Shown here: positions 6,874 to 18,526 of the stretch, piece after piece
Layout: every line of letters begins with the position of its first letter
How positions within the stretch are numbered: the stretch's first letter is position 1
Source: Clostridiales bacterium
Lineage (GTDB): Bacteria; Bacillota; Clostridia; Peptostreptococcales; Anaerovoracaceae
Reading direction: 5' to 3'
Assembly: GCA_022763735.1 (NCBI GenBank)
Contig: JALEQY010000100.1
Coordinates: forward strand, 1-48,255
Length of the DNA: 48,255 nt
Position numbers and translations under genes: made by a program
Notes under the pieces: generated by a model
What the model was told of the DNA's origin: nothing
Seen by the model: only the letters and a program-made list of their open reading frames with translations
The model's database searches: none

Positions 6874-8645
6874 TATGCAGATACCTCCTCTCTGATAAGC
6901 TCATCAAGATCCTTTGTCAGCTGTGCCGTTGTCTCGTCTATATATGCTCCGATCTCATCTTCCTTCACATACTTTGCTCTGGCGATTCTCTCCCTGACTT
7001 CAAGCTTCAGGATATCCGACACATCGACACCCTTTTCGAGAGCATTTACCGATTCATTATAGAAAGTGAGCACAGTCTTCAGTATCCTGTACTGCTTGTT
7101 GAGAGATGTATATGCATCTGTATCATCAAAAGCATTCTGCTGCAGATAATCCTCTCTGATAGACCTTGATGCTTCGAGAATAAGCCTGTCAGACGGTGAC
7201 AGGGAATCATACCCTACCAGCTTCACGATTTCTTCAAGCTCAGATTCCACCTGAAGCAGTTTGTTTGTTTCAGTCACACACTTTGTCCAGTCATCGGCAA
7301 TATTTCTGTTCATCCATTTACCCACGTCATCACTGTAAAGTGAATATGATGTGAGCCAGTTTATTGATGGGAAATGCCTCTTGTATGCCAGTCCGGAGTC
7401 AAGCCCCCAGAAAACCTTGACGATACGCAAAGTGGACTGTACCACAGGGTCTGAGTTGTCACCTCCTGCTGGAGATACCGCACCTATGGCGGTGAGGGTG
7501 CCTGTTCTGTCGTCGCTTCCCAGGCATTTCACCTGTCCTGCACGTTCATAGAACTGAGCAAGCCTTGATGTCAGATATGCAGGATAACCTTCCTCTCCCG
7601 GCATTTCTTCAAGTCTTCCAGACATTTCTCTCAGAGCCTCCGCCCATCTTGACGTCGAATCTGCCATTATAGCTACTGAATAACCCATATCCCTGAAATA
7701 CTCTGCAATGGTTATTCCTGTATAAATTGACGCTTCACGGGCGGCAACCGGCATATCGGATGTGTTTGCGATCAGTACTGTACGGTTCATGAGGGATTCC
7801 CCTGAATGAGGGTCCTTAAGCTCAGGGAATTCCATAAGCACTTCCGTCATTTCGTTTCCACGCTCACCGCAGCCTACATATACGACAAGATCCGCATCAG
7901 ACCATTTTGCCAGCTGATGCTGCACTACTGTCTTGCCTGAGCCGAAAGGTCCGGGAACTGCTGCTGCTCCGCCTCTGACGATAGGAAACAGTGTATCGAT
8001 TACTCTCTGTCCTGTGATCATCGGCTTTTCCGGTGACAGCTTGTTCTTAAACGGTCTCTGCTTTCTGACCGGCCATTTCTGCATCATCATCACATCCTTT
8101 ACCGTGCCGTCGTCAGCCTTCACTCTGGCTACGGTATCAGTAATCTTATGCATGCCTCCGCTGATTTCCACGATTTCGCCCCGGATTCCGACAGGTATCA
8201 TGATTTTATGAACTATAAGCTTCGTCTCATCAACTGTTCCGATTATGTCCCCCTCTGCTACCATGTCTCCTTTTCTGACAGCCGGAACGAAATCCCATTT
8301 CTTTTCATGATCGAGGGATGTGACCTCAACACCTCTGGCGATATTGCTCCCGGTTTTACCTTTGATAATCTCCAGAGGTCTCTGAATGCCGTCAAAAATC
8401 ATTTCCATTATACCAGGCCCCAGCTCTGCCGAAAGCGGTTCGCCGGTGGACACTACCTTGTCACCGGTTTTGAGACCTGCCGTCTCTTCATACACCTGGA
8501 TGGAAGCTTTATCTCCTCTCATCTCGATTATCTCACCGATCAGCCCCAGCTCGCCTACACGAACAACGTCAAACATATTGGCACTCTTCATGTTTTCGGC
8601 AACTACAAGGGGACCGGAAATTTTTATTATATGTCCATGGTCCAT
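6873..8645 (-). CDS. ntpA: V-type ATP synthase catalytic subunit A
   Basis: 590 residues. Walker A is GPFGSGKTV at 232-240. Downstream are the A-subunit stretches [15 protein letters not shown] (with the catalytic Glu region) and [28 protein letters not shown]. The ~90-residue non-homologous insertion between the N-terminal barrel and the P-loop, which separates V/A-type A from F-type beta, is present (about 115-200). It hydrolyses or makes ATP in the cytoplasmic head. It lies 17 bases after the F gene. Confidence 0.98.
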   Translation of the reverse strand: MDHGHIIKISGPLVVAENMKSANMFDVVRVGELGLIGEIIEMRGDKASIQVYEETAGLKTGDKVVSTGEPLSAELGPGIMEMIFDGIQRPLEIIKGKTGSNIARGVEVTSLDHEKKWDFVPAVRKGDMVAEGDIIGTVDETKLIVHKIMIPVGIRGEIVEISGGMHKITDTVARVKADDGTVKDVMMMQKWPVRKQRPFKNKLSPEKPMITGQRVIDTLFPIVRGGAAAVPGPFGSGKTVVQHQLAKWSDADLVVYVGCGERGNEMTEVLMEFPELKDPHSGESLMNRTVLIANTSDMPVAAREASIYTGITIAEYFRDMGYSVAIMADSTSRWAEALREMSGRLEEMPGEEGYPAYLTSRLAQFYERAGQVKCLGSDDRTGTLTAIGAVSPAGGDNSDPVVQSTLRIVKVFWGLDSGLAYKRHFPSINWLTSYSLYSDDVGKWMNRNIADDWTKCVTETNKLLQVESELEEIVKLVGYDSLSPSDRLILEASRSIREDYLQQNAFDDTDAYTSLNKQYRILKTVLTFYNESVNALEKGVDVSDILKLEVRERIARAKYVKEDEIGAYIDETTAQLTKDLDELIREEVSA

Positions 8646-8662
8646 TTTCTCACCTACTTCTG

Positions 8663-8980
8663 TTAATTGTTGAAAATATCAGCACCTACGGCTCTCTCTA
8701 CATTCTTGTGTATATTTGCCATCCCTATTCCCAGGCTGCCGTTTCTTCCTGGGATGGGAATTATAGCAGGAAGCATATCATCCTTGTATTTCTCCACCAC
8801 ATCCATATTCACAGCAATGAGTTCCTCTGTGACGAATATGATGCCGTATTCACTTTTTGCAAGGTCATTGACAAGCTCTGCGATAGAAGCATCTTTCTCT
8901 GCTTCGAAAACATCGAACCCGACAGCTTTGAAACCCTGCACACTTCCTCTGTCACCTATCACCGCTATTTTAGTCTGCAT
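8663..8980 (-). CDS. ntpG: V-type ATP synthase subunit F
   Basis: 105 residues with the Rossmann-like fold pattern of subunit F ([22 protein letters not shown], then [11 protein letters not shown]). It caps the central stalk and binds D. The start overlaps the end of the subunit C gene by 11 bases, so the two are probably translationally coupled. In Enterococcus hirae naming this is NtpG. Confidence 0.93.
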   Translation of the reverse strand: MQTKIAVIGDRGSVQGFKAVGFDVFEAEKDASIAELVNDLAKSEYGIIFVTEELIAVNMDVVEKYKDDMLPAIIPIPGRNGSLGIGMANIHKNVERAVGADIFNN

Positions 8981-9968
8981 AGATATACCTCACTCTTTCT
9001 GCTATTTTTTCTTTTGGCAGATCATACAGCTTTGATACCAGCACGAGTCTGCATGCCCTGATTTCCTGATCCTTCAGATAAAGGTATGTGATCACAGGCT
9101 CTATACCGAAAGGAACGATTCTGGCCTTTTCAAAAAGATCTCTGAAGCATCCGTCTGCCTGCTGTTCGAAAACACCTATAGACTGCCCCTGTTTCACAAG
9201 GTTTACAGCTTCTGTCATCCTTTCTGACTGAGGAATCCTTTCGACAAGCTTTTTGAGACCGTCATATCCCATAGAATATGCTTCCTCCAGCTCTCTTATA
9301 CTGAAGCTTCCCCCTTCAGCGAACACCTTTGACGCCGTATAGGTATCCTTTTTCATCTTGAGAAGCCTCAGTGCCGACCGGATGTTTGTCAGATCGATCT
9401 TTGCCGTGACGTAATCCGTCAGGCATTCACAATCTATTTCTGCAGCTTTCTTTCCCATGAGCGCGATCACCGCTTTGTCAACAAGTATATCCACTATCTG
9501 TGAATCTCTCGTCTTCGCCAGTTCATCAGCTGCTTCAAGTGCAGCCTCTCCCAGAATATCGGGAACATGATAGAAGTCTTTCTCATTGAATTCACGCTGC
9601 ATCACATCAGGCTCAACTGTACCTCCGTATTTATAAAGCCCGCTGAAGTCGCCTCCGGCTGCTCTGCTCTTGATCATTACCTTCATGTTATGCCCATCCA
9701 CAGGATATCTGAACATATTGGTAATTCCGATTGATCCGGTGATCTCCTCCACCAGATCGTACGTTTCAGCCAGATTCTCCTCGAAGGCCTGCTCATATTC
9801 ATCCATACTGTGATCTCTGAAAATATGCTTGCCCGACAGCAGCCGATATGCATCCTTCGCACTTTCGGCATCTATGGCCTTTAACAGGTCATTCTTTGTT
9901 ATCAGCTGGTTTTCCAGGTATGCAACTCTGGCGGCAGCATGCAGGTAATCTGTATCTTTATATCGCAT
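8970..9968 (-). CDS. ntpC: V-type ATP synthase subunit C (d-type)
   Basis: 332 residues, mostly helical, of the V-ATPase AC39/d family that seats the central shaft on the K ring. Recognisable features are the opening YLHAAARVAYLENQLI, the AKDAYRLL motif typical of the family, an LRLLKMKKD helix and the end EIRACRLVLVSKLYDLPKE. Length is in the normal range (about 325-350). Placed between E and F, as in other clostridial V-type operons. Confidence 0.93.
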   Translation of the reverse strand: MRYKDTDYLHAAARVAYLENQLITKNDLLKAIDAESAKDAYRLLSGKHIFRDHSMDEYEQAFEENLAETYDLVEEITGSIGITNMFRYPVDGHNMKVMIKSRAAGGDFSGLYKYGGTVEPDVMQREFNEKDFYHVPDILGEAALEAADELAKTRDSQIVDILVDKAVIALMGKKAAEIDCECLTDYVTAKIDLTNIRSALRLLKMKKDTYTASKVFAEGGSFSIRELEEAYSMGYDGLKKLVERIPQSERMTEAVNLVKQGQSIGVFEQQADGCFRDLFEKARIVPFGIEPVITYLYLKDQEIRACRLVLVSKLYDLPKEKIAERVRYIYAD

Positions 9969-9988
9969 CAGTAATTACCTCCTTGATC

Positions 9989-10558
9989 TTATGAAAAGAG
10001 CACAGCTGCAATTTCAGTTTCCATTTCTTTTCTGGCTGCCTCCAGTATCACTTCAAAAGTGCAGTTTGTTTCTATATCCTTTTCTCTGATTATCAGCCCG
10101 CCGGAGAAGCTTCCGGCCTCATCATCCACTCTTACCTTAATGCCGTCAGCTTTCATTCTGCTGCCAAAAGCTTTTTTATCCGCTTCATTAAGCTGTATAT
10201 TTACCTCTCTGCTGCTGCTGTATTTTAATATCAGTCTCTGATACAATTCTTTTTTCTGATCTGCCGCAAGTCCTGCAAGCCTCTCACCTGCTTTGTCAAA
10301 AGCCTGAGTCAGAGCCTCACGTTTTGCCTTAAGCCTGATATTTCTGCTTTCTATTCCTGCCTGTGAGATACTTCGCTGTCTGATTTCTCCTGCCGTTTTC
10401 TCTGCTTCCGCTATTATCCTTTCTTCTGCGAGCTGAGCTTCTCTGTCAGATAGCTTCCTCATCTCAGCGGCATTATTTCTGCCGTTTTCCAGGATTCTGT
10501 CAGCGGCAGCTCTGCTCTCTGCAGAAATCGCATCCAGTATCTTTGAAACACTTTCCAT
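9989..10558 (-). CDS. ntpE: V-type ATP synthase subunit E
   Basis: 189 residues. The N-terminal ~85 residues form a charged coiled coil (peripheral stalk, Ala/Glu/Arg rich). A globular C-terminal domain follows, with GGLIIREKDIETNCTFEVIL, the usual GGxxI…D…I(D/N)NTF-type pattern. Together with the small G/H protein it forms the stator that links the head to subunit I. It lies 20 bases before ntpC and 27 bases after ntpK. Confidence 0.9.
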   Translation of the reverse strand: MESVSKILDAISAESRAAADRILENGRNNAAEMRKLSDREAQLAEERIIAEAEKTAGEIRQRSISQAGIESRNIRLKAKREALTQAFDKAGERLAGLAADQKKELYQRLILKYSSSREVNIQLNEADKKAFGSRMKADGIKVRVDDEAGSFSGGLIIREKDIETNCTFEVILEAARKEMETEIAAVLFS

Positions 10559-10585
10559 TGTTCTGCCTCCGTCAGTTTATCTGTC

Positions 10586-13024
<2,439 letters not shown>

Positions 13025-13028
<4 letters not shown>

Positions 13029-13339
13029 ATATCATTCACTATCCTTTCTACGATTTCCGATACAGCACTGTCCATTCTGCTTTCAGCAATTTTCAAAATC
13101 TCTTCTGCTTCCTTCTCTTCAGCTGCAATTTTCTCTTCAGCAGAAGCTTCTGCCTTTTTTTCAGCCTGTTCTATGATATCGCCGGCTCTTTTACCGGCAG
13201 CGGCAACTGTTTCATCGATATGCTTTCTGCCGTTCACTTTTTCCTGTGACAGCATAGCTTCTGCTTCTTTCTCTGCCTGTCCTCTGATTTCATCCCCACT
13301 CTTTTCAGCAGATCTGATTTTGTCAATAACATCCTGCAT
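13025..13339 (-). CDS. ntpF: V-type ATP synthase small stalk subunit (G/H, NtpF-like)
   Basis: 104 residues, almost entirely a charged coiled coil with Ala/Glu/Lys heptads (EKEAEAMLSQEK, IIEQAEKKAEASAEEKIAAEEKE). This is the expected partner of subunit E in the peripheral stalk. The identification rests on position at the head of the operon and coiled-coil character, since the family has little sequence conservation. The ATG is preceded by AAAGGAGGG. First gene of the V-ATPase run. Confidence 0.82.
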
Positions 13340-13465
13340 ATGCGACCCTCCTTTCTACTTTGTATTCGGATATTAAAAAATGAATAATTCCTACATATAT
13401 ATGTTAAACTGATTTCAGATAACAAAGCCTTTTGGAAACTTTGCAATTTTCACTAAATTCCGAAT

Positions 13466-13495
13466 TATAACAATGTTGCATATTGTATTGTTATA
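13466..13495. promoter_or_regulatory. Inverted repeat in the V-ATPase leader
   Basis: TATAACAAT (13466-13474) and its perfect complement ATTGTTATA (13487-13495) are separated by 12 bases. That spacing suits a dimeric repressor. It lies just downstream of the predicted transcription start. It could also fold as a leader hairpin. Confidence 0.45.
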
Positions 13496-13509
13496 CACTA
13501 CATGCCGAA

Positions 13510-13538
13510 TATATATGCACGCTTTCAACAAAATTCAA
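13510..13538 (-). promoter_or_regulatory. Candidate sigma-A-type promoter of the V-ATPase operon
   Basis: On the minus strand TTGAAT (13533-13538) and TATATA (13510-13515) are exactly 17 bases apart. This leaves a leader of about 165 bases before the first gene. Confidence 0.45.
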
Positions 13539-13603
13539 CCTTTACAGAAATTGTTTCACATTATGCTGTTTTTTATTCTGAAATTACTGCCTAGCTAACT
13601 GTC

Positions 13604-13647
13604 TTTTACGACAAAAAATAAAGTACAATTTTGCGACAAAAAACAAA
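13604..13647 (-). repeat. Tandem 19-base direct repeats resembling Spo0A boxes
   Basis: TTTTACGACAAAAAATAAA (13604-13622) and TTTTGCGACAAAAAACAAA (13629-13647) differ at two positions and repeat every 25 bases. On the minus strand each contains TTTTTTGTCG(C/T)AAAA. This is one base away from the Spo0A consensus TGTCGAA. Confidence 0.45.
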
Positions 13648-13683
13648 AAGTATACAGAACACAAGTATCTTCAGCAACCAAAA

Positions 13684-13713
13684 ATGCTCTGAAAGCAAGT
13701 GCTTTCAGAGCAT
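13684..13713 (-). terminator. Terminator of the TadZ-like gene
   Basis: A perfect 13-bp stem ATGCTCTGAAAGC / GCTTTCAGAGCAT with a 4-base loop is followed on the minus strand by a run of T. It lies about 33 bases past the stop. Confidence 0.85.
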
Positions 13714-13745
13714 AAAATCCCGAAGTATAAAAGACTGATTTCATG

Positions 13746-14885
13746 TCAGCCCACAACGACTTCTCCAGATGGTTCCATTATTTTTTCTGTAAGAATTTTG
13801 ATATCGTCACCAAACCTGTCCTCAAGAATAACGCGGCTTAGTCCTCCACTTTGGCTCATTTCTTTAAACCTGCTTATTTTCACTTCAGTTTCTATCATAT
13901 TATTACCCGTCTGGGGCTGTTTCTGTCTGTACTCCCTGTCTGTCACCTTGTTTTCTGCTTTGATTATTTTATCCATAATACCCTCTCCGCAGCAGCATAT
14001 CAGATGCTGCAGATACTGTATTTCACGCGTTTCTCCTGCTTCCCGTGAAGATACCAGACATACTTTTTCTGTCATGTCCAGGCAGGTTATCCCAGCTTCT
14101 GACAGACAGTTTCCGACATCCGTAATAATCACATCATATCTGCCGCAGTCAATAAGTGATGCAATAAAAATACAGAATTCATTCTGATCAAGATTTCTCA
14201 ACGGATTTCGTCCTGCTGTAGGCGCGAAGGCTTCAATACCGAAATCATCATGGACTGTATAGCTTTCCATAAACGGATTTCCCTTTTTATTCCTGAACAG
14301 ATGATACAGATAAACACCTGCCCCCTTGACCCCTGCCGGGCTGCTTATATATACTCCGGTGGATTCGATTTCCTCAAAAGATACGTACAGAACACGTTTT
14401 CCCTGAAATCTGCACAGTTCCTGACCTACAGACATTGCAACAGCTGTACATCCTGTTCCTCCTGCACATGATGCGAAGGTAATCATGCGCACTTTATTCT
14501 TCCTGATGTTAACAGCTCTGCGCCCTGTCAGGAAACTGTAAATGTCAAATATTGCGGACACCATCGTCTGTGCCGATGTATATTTATAAAGGCTGAACTT
14601 TTTCTCCTGATAATTTCTTACGGCTCTGACCGGATCTGCAGTCAGAAGTATGATTTTTCCCCCGTATGACTCATCATCTGCCTCTCCATCCCATAAAATT
14701 ATATCAAATCTGTTGCTGAACACGCCTGATGAATCCTTCTCATAAAACCTGTTCCTTTCTTGCAGAAATTCCTCCCAGCTGCATATTTTGAGAAAAACAG
14801 TCCCACATATATTCAGTATGGCAACCCCCAGTGCCTTGCCATACATTTTATCATCGGTTACAATAGCAATCGAAATATTATCCAT
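13746..14885 (-). CDS. TadZ/CpaE-like MinD-family ATPase (orphan)
   Basis: 379 residues from ATG 14885. An upstream GTG at 14891 is too close to the AAGAAGG ribosome site. Residues ~1-115 resemble a receiver-like domain (FDIILWDGE, KIILLTADP). Residues ~135-330 are a MinD/ParA-type ATPase domain. The P-loop is ASCAGGTGCTAVA (141-149), where the usual Lys of GKT is Cys, and the signature second Lys is also absent. Such atypical loops are known in TadZ/CpaE proteins, which place Flp-pilus machinery at cell poles. No tad/flp genes are near. The C-terminal ~50 residues are variable and charged. It has its own promoter and terminator, so it is a single-gene unit. Confidence 0.75.
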   Translation of the reverse strand: MDNISIAIVTDDKMYGKALGVAILNICGTVFLKICSWEEFLQERNRFYEKDSSGVFSNRFDIILWDGEADDESYGGKIILLTADPVRAVRNYQEKKFSLYKYTSAQTMVSAIFDIYSFLTGRRAVNIRKNKVRMITFASCAGGTGCTAVAMSVGQELCRFQGKRVLYVSFEEIESTGVYISSPAGVKGAGVYLYHLFRNKKGNPFMESYTVHDDFGIEAFAPTAGRNPLRNLDQNEFCIFIASLIDCGRYDVIITDVGNCLSEAGITCLDMTEKVCLVSSREAGETREIQYLQHLICCCGEGIMDKIIKAENKVTDREYRQKQPQTGNNMIETEVKISRFKEMSQSGGLSRVILEDRFGDDIKILTEKIMEPSGEVVVG

Positions 14886-14939
14886 ACGCACGCCTTCTTT
14901 CTATATTCTGATTAAAATAGAAATTTTTTCCTTTTTAAT

Positions 14940-14968
14940 AAAGTAACATACAGGCGCATCGTTGTCAA
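14940..14968 (-). promoter_or_regulatory. Candidate promoter of the TadZ-like gene
   Basis: Minus strand TTGACA (14963-14968), 17 bases, TACTTT (14940-14945). Perfect -35 box, weak -10 box. Confidence 0.5.
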
Positions 14969-15002
14969 ACATTTTCTGTAATTAAATCCTTATTTTACCA
15001 TA

Positions 15003-15701
15003 TTATGATTCTTTTATCCTTCTTCTCAGCTCGCTGATTGCCTGGGAAACACCTCCCACTTCATCTATAATTCCTGCTTCTACTGCTTCTCTGCCGAAAA
15101 GTATAGTACCCACATCGTTCGAAATATTGTCACTGCAGTTCATCAGTTCAGTAATCCTCTCTTTCTGAGCTTTTGAATGTTCCGCAATAAAATCAATTAC
15201 TCTTTCCTGTGTTTTTCTCATATAATCAAAAGTTGTTTCAGATGTTATAACAAGTCCTGTTGTTCTTATCGGATGAAGTGTCATTGTAGCCGTTCCTGCA
15301 ATAAAAGAATAATCGGTGGCTGCTGCAAGGGGAATTCCTATACTGTGACCTCCTCCCAGCACCAGTGATACCGTTGGTTTGGACAAAGTTGAAATCATTT
15401 CGGCCAGAGCCAGGCCAGCTTCGACATCACCCCCTACGGTGTTAAGAATGACAAGAAGCCCTTTAAGCTTCGGATTTTCCTCTACTGCAATCAGCTGAGG
15501 TATCAGATGCTCATACTTTGTAGTTTTATTATCTGCCGGAAGTACATTATGGCCCTCTATACTCCCGATAATGTTGATATACTGAATGTCGCTCTCAAAA
15601 TCCGTTCCCGTTGCTAAAAGCCCCAGTTCCTTTATCAGATCTCTTGCACCTTCTTCATCAGCAGCAGTCTTTTTTTCGTTTTCCTGTTCTTTCACGTTCA
15701 T
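15003..15701 (-). CDS. tepA: TepA/ClpP-family serine protease
   Basis: 232 residues with a ClpP-type crotonase fold: LKGLLVILNTVGGDVEAGLALAEMIS, the nucleophile Ser120 in GGGHSIGIPLA, and His143 in TMTLHPIRT. The third acid cannot be fixed by eye. In Bacillus, TepA has been linked to protein translocation and to removal of small acid-soluble spore proteins during outgrowth. The protein has no signal peptide, so it is cytoplasmic. It is divergent from ylmC across 54 bases, which fits a sporulation-related control region. Confidence 0.85.
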   Translation of the reverse strand: MNVKEQENEKKTAADEEGARDLIKELGLLATGTDFESDIQYINIIGSIEGHNVLPADNKTTKYEHLIPQLIAVEENPKLKGLLVILNTVGGDVEAGLALAEMISTLSKPTVSLVLGGGHSIGIPLAAATDYSFIAGTATMTLHPIRTTGLVITSETTFDYMRKTQERVIDFIAEHSKAQKERITELMNCSDNISNDVGTILFGREAVEAGIIDEVGGVSQAISELRRRIKES

Positions 15702-15755
15702 ATTTTCCTCTCTCTATTAATATTATTACTATTATCTGCAAAAAAGGAGGCTGTT

Positions 15756-15998
15756 ATGCGGTTAAGTGAAGTTGGAAACAAAGAAATCGTTGATCTTTCA
15801 ACAGGCTGCAATCATGGTCAGTTATGGGACGCAGAAATGCTGTTTGACAGAAAAAGCGGAAAAATAAAAGCGGTACTCGTCCCTTCGTTTCAGAGTACCG
15901 GCTTTTTCAGAAAAAGCTATGGTGATATGTGCGAGCTTCCATGGGGAAGCATCGTTATTGTGGGGGAAGATATGATTATTTTTCAGTCACAAGTCTAA
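15756..15998 (+). CDS. YlmC/YmxH-family sporulation-associated PRC-barrel protein
   Basis: 80 residues, single small barrel ([51 protein letters not shown]). This family is widespread in spore-forming Firmicutes and annotated as sporulation protein YlmC/YmxH; a biochemical function is not known. AAAGGAGG lies 6-8 bases before the ATG. Its last 23 bases overlap the end of mtnA on the opposite strand. Confidence 0.9.
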   Translation: MRLSEVGNKEIVDLSTGCNHGQLWDAEMLFDRKSGKIKAVLVPSFQSTGFFRKSYGDMCELPWGSIVIVGEDMIIFQSQV

Positions 15999-17073
15999 GA
16001 CTTGTTTCATATGGAGGTCTGCATATGCCCTTTTCTGTTACTATAGCTGATATCAATTCATGATCAGTCACATCAAATGCAGGATTGAAACATTTCACAC
16101 CCTCCGGAGCCATCGGTTCTGCATAGAATTTTTCTATTATTTCCTCCGGCCTTCTCTGTTCAATAGGAATATCATCACCTGAAGCGCAATTCATATCAAT
16201 AGTGGATGTAGGCCCCAACACATAAAATGGGACTCCGTAATGCGCTGCAAGCACAGCAACTCCTGATGTTCCTATTTTATTTGCAGTATCCCCGTTAGCT
16301 GCAATTCTGTCGCACCCTACAAAGCATGCCTGTATCCACCCGTTTTTCATCACCATTGATGCCATATTATCACATATCAGTGTAACATCAACACCTGCAT
16401 TATAGAGTTCATATGCTGTAAGTCTTGCTCCCTGCAGCAGAGGTCGTGTCTCATCAGCAAAAACTCTGAATTCAATGCCTCGTTCTCTGCCAAGAAGTAT
16501 CGGACCTAATGCGGTGCCGTATTTCGATGTTGCCAGAGGACCGGCATTACAATGTGTCAGGATACCGTCTCCCGGCTTGATGAGTTCAAGACCGTATTCT
16601 GATATCGCCCTGCACATTTCCATATCCTCCTCATGTATCCTGATAGCTTCATTCCTCACCGCAGCTGCCGCCTCATAATTGTCCCTATCTTCCTTAATTG
16701 CTGGAACTGCTGCATCAAGCACTCTGTCTACCGCCCATGACAGATTGACTGCAGTCGGACGGGAAGACTTGAGATATTCTCCATATTCAATGAGTTTTTC
16801 AAGATATTCATCAGATGTCATACTGCCGCTGCTGATACTTCCATAAAGCATACGTGAAGCGAGAACGCTCATGCAGTATGCTGCACATATTCCTATGGCA
16901 GGAGCTCCCCTTACCCTGAGGTTGAGTATTGCATCATACATCTGCGAAGGTTCTTCAAGTTCCAGATATTCTGTTTTCCCGGGCAGAAGGCTCTGGTCCA
17001 CTATCACCACAGCCATTCCGTCCTCTCTCAGACTGACATTTCTGAAATGCCCGTTCCATTCTGTATTACACAT
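15976..17073 (-). CDS. mtnA: S-methyl-5-thioribose-1-phosphate isomerase
   Basis: 365 residues of the eIF2B-like isomerase family. It converts methylthioribose-1-P to methylthioribulose-1-P in methionine or methylthioadenosine salvage. Conserved RVRGAPAIG phosphate-binding segment, the catalytic Cys in [10 protein letters not shown] and the catalytic Asp in [11 protein letters not shown] are present, as is [17 protein letters not shown]. No other mtn genes are near. The start overlaps the end of the APC permease by 8 bases, suggesting a two-gene unit. A related role in 5-deoxyribose disposal (DHAP shunt) is possible for the family. Confidence 0.93.
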   Translation of the reverse strand: MCNTEWNGHFRNVSLREDGMAVVIVDQSLLPGKTEYLELEEPSQMYDAILNLRVRGAPAIGICAAYCMSVLASRMLYGSISSGSMTSDEYLEKLIEYGEYLKSSRPTAVNLSWAVDRVLDAAVPAIKEDRDNYEAAAAVRNEAIRIHEEDMEMCRAISEYGLELIKPGDGILTHCNAGPLATSKYGTALGPILLGRERGIEFRVFADETRPLLQGARLTAYELYNAGVDVTLICDNMASMVMKNGWIQACFVGCDRIAANGDTANKIGTSGVAVLAAHYGVPFYVLGPTSTIDMNCASGDDIPIEQRRPEEIIEKFYAEPMAPEGVKCFNPAFDVTDHELISAIVTEKGICRPPYETSLRLVTEK

Positions 17074-18433
17074 CCGCCTTCCTGCCTCTTTCTATTAACC
17101 ATCCTGCAGCCATCACAACAGCAAAAACAATCAGAAAATACACTGCAGCCATTCCGTGAGATACGAAAGCCGCAACTATCATTATCAGACATCCGGCAAT
17201 GGATGCAGCAGGCATCACAAACCTTCTGAAACCATGCCACTGTCTTTCCTTCTTTATTACCATGATAAAAATCGGAATATAAAATGCATATATCGTTATT
17301 ATCGGCAGCTCGGAGCTGTCAAAACAGAAAGGTCCGAACCAGCCATCTGTGAGATTTGCACCATAAAAATACAGAAGCCATGCAGCACATAGAAGCACTC
17401 CCATTACAGCTGAATTAGTCGGCATGTTGACAGCAGGATCCACCTGTCTGAGCACTTCAGGTCTCGGTCCTTCATCTCTCATGGCAACAGCATAAAGCCC
17501 GCGCACGCAGCCTACCATAAGCCCGTTCAGAGTCCCAAGACAAGATATGACAATAAATACGAACAGCGCTGTTCCTCCCACTGAAGAGAAGACATTGGAA
17601 AAAGCTATTCTGGCACCTGACTCACCGCCTTCCATCAGAACCTGGTTTTCTACAGCACCGGCAAGCCCGATATAATAGAACACATATGTTATCATGACTA
17701 TCAGCGTCCCGAACACCAGAGCTTTTGGCAGGGTTTTCTTGGCATCTTTTATCTCCGCATTTATAGACGTTGCGATGATCCATCCTTCATAAGCAAATGA
17801 AGTCGCACACACAGCAGTAAAAAGAATGCTTCCTGTTCCTCCCATCTCTTCTGCCGGCACAGCAACCTCCGTAAAATTGCTGATAATCAGTCCGCTGCTC
17901 AGCCCTTTCACAGTTCCTACAACAGCCATCAGCAGAAGTGGTATCATCTTGATCACTGTAGTTGATACCTGGAATCTGCCGGCCAGCACCGGAGAAAGGG
18001 AATTCAGAGCATAGCTGGCTACCAGAAGAAATCCTGCTATTACCATACATGATCCCCCTGTGATATCCCATCCCATCAGCACACAGAAATATCTGGATGA
18101 TACCCATGCAAGCACCGATGTCATAGCCGGATAATACATCGTAGCCATGAACCATCCGATATAATAGCCATATTTTTTCCCCAGCATCGCCTCAGCATAG
18201 TCAACGACGCCGTTCACCTTTTCATATTTGGTTGCCATTGTTGCGAATGTATAAGCGCATACTACCATTATCAGTCCGCCTATTATCCATGCAATTACAC
18301 CGACAGGCAGATTGCCGCCGGTAGTGTTCAGTATTTTCTCAGCCTTGAAAAAAACACCGCTGCCGATAACAGTCCCTACTATCATAGTTATCGCTGTTAT
18401 CAGCCCATACCTTTTATTCAGTTTATTTTCCAT
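17066..18433 (-). CDS. APC-family amino acid permease
   Basis: 455 residues with about 12 membrane helices. TM1 has the APC signature [12 protein letters not shown]. Further hallmarks are [27 protein letters not shown] in TM6 and the following loop, and [12 protein letters not shown] later on. It probably exchanges or imports an amino acid or related amine. Overlap with mtnA suggests a sulfur-containing substrate, but this is inference. It starts with GGAAGAGG-type ribosome site 7 bases before ATG. Confidence 0.88.
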   Translation of the reverse strand: MENKLNKRYGLITAITMIVGTVIGSGVFFKAEKILNTTGGNLPVGVIAWIIGGLIMVVCAYTFATMATKYEKVNGVVDYAEAMLGKKYGYYIGWFMATMYYPAMTSVLAWVSSRYFCVLMGWDITGGSCMVIAGFLLVASYALNSLSPVLAGRFQVSTTVIKMIPLLLMAVVGTVKGLSSGLIISNFTEVAVPAEEMGGTGSILFTAVCATSFAYEGWIIATSINAEIKDAKKTLPKALVFGTLIVMITYVFYYIGLAGAVENQVLMEGGESGARIAFSNVFSSVGGTALFVFIVISCLGTLNGLMVGCVRGLYAVAMRDEGPRPEVLRQVDPAVNMPTNSAVMGVLLCAAWLLYFYGANLTDGWFGPFCFDSSELPIITIYAFYIPIFIMVIKKERQWHGFRRFVMPAASIAGCLIMIVAAFVSHGMAAVYFLIVFAVVMAAGWLIERGRKADV

Positions 18434-18526
18434 TTTTCCTCTTCCTAAATAATATAACCTTAAACCACATAATCACGCTTTATGTCAAGCCATATCAGTA
18501 TACTATATCAGGAGAGCAAAATCAAA

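Larger units (their letters stand above)
13340..13745. promoter_or_regulatory. 406-base control region between the V-ATPase operon and the TadZ-like gene
   Basis: No gene. A/T-rich. From the operon outward it holds the leader, a 9-bp inverted repeat (13466-13495), a candidate promoter (13510-13538), two direct repeats resembling Spo0A boxes (13604-13647) and the terminator of the TadZ-like gene (13684-13713). Confidence 0.7.

Noticed and set aside
13604-13647. Possible CRISPR or iteron array
   Set aside because: Only two repeat units with a short spacing and no cas or rep gene; better described as paired protein sites.
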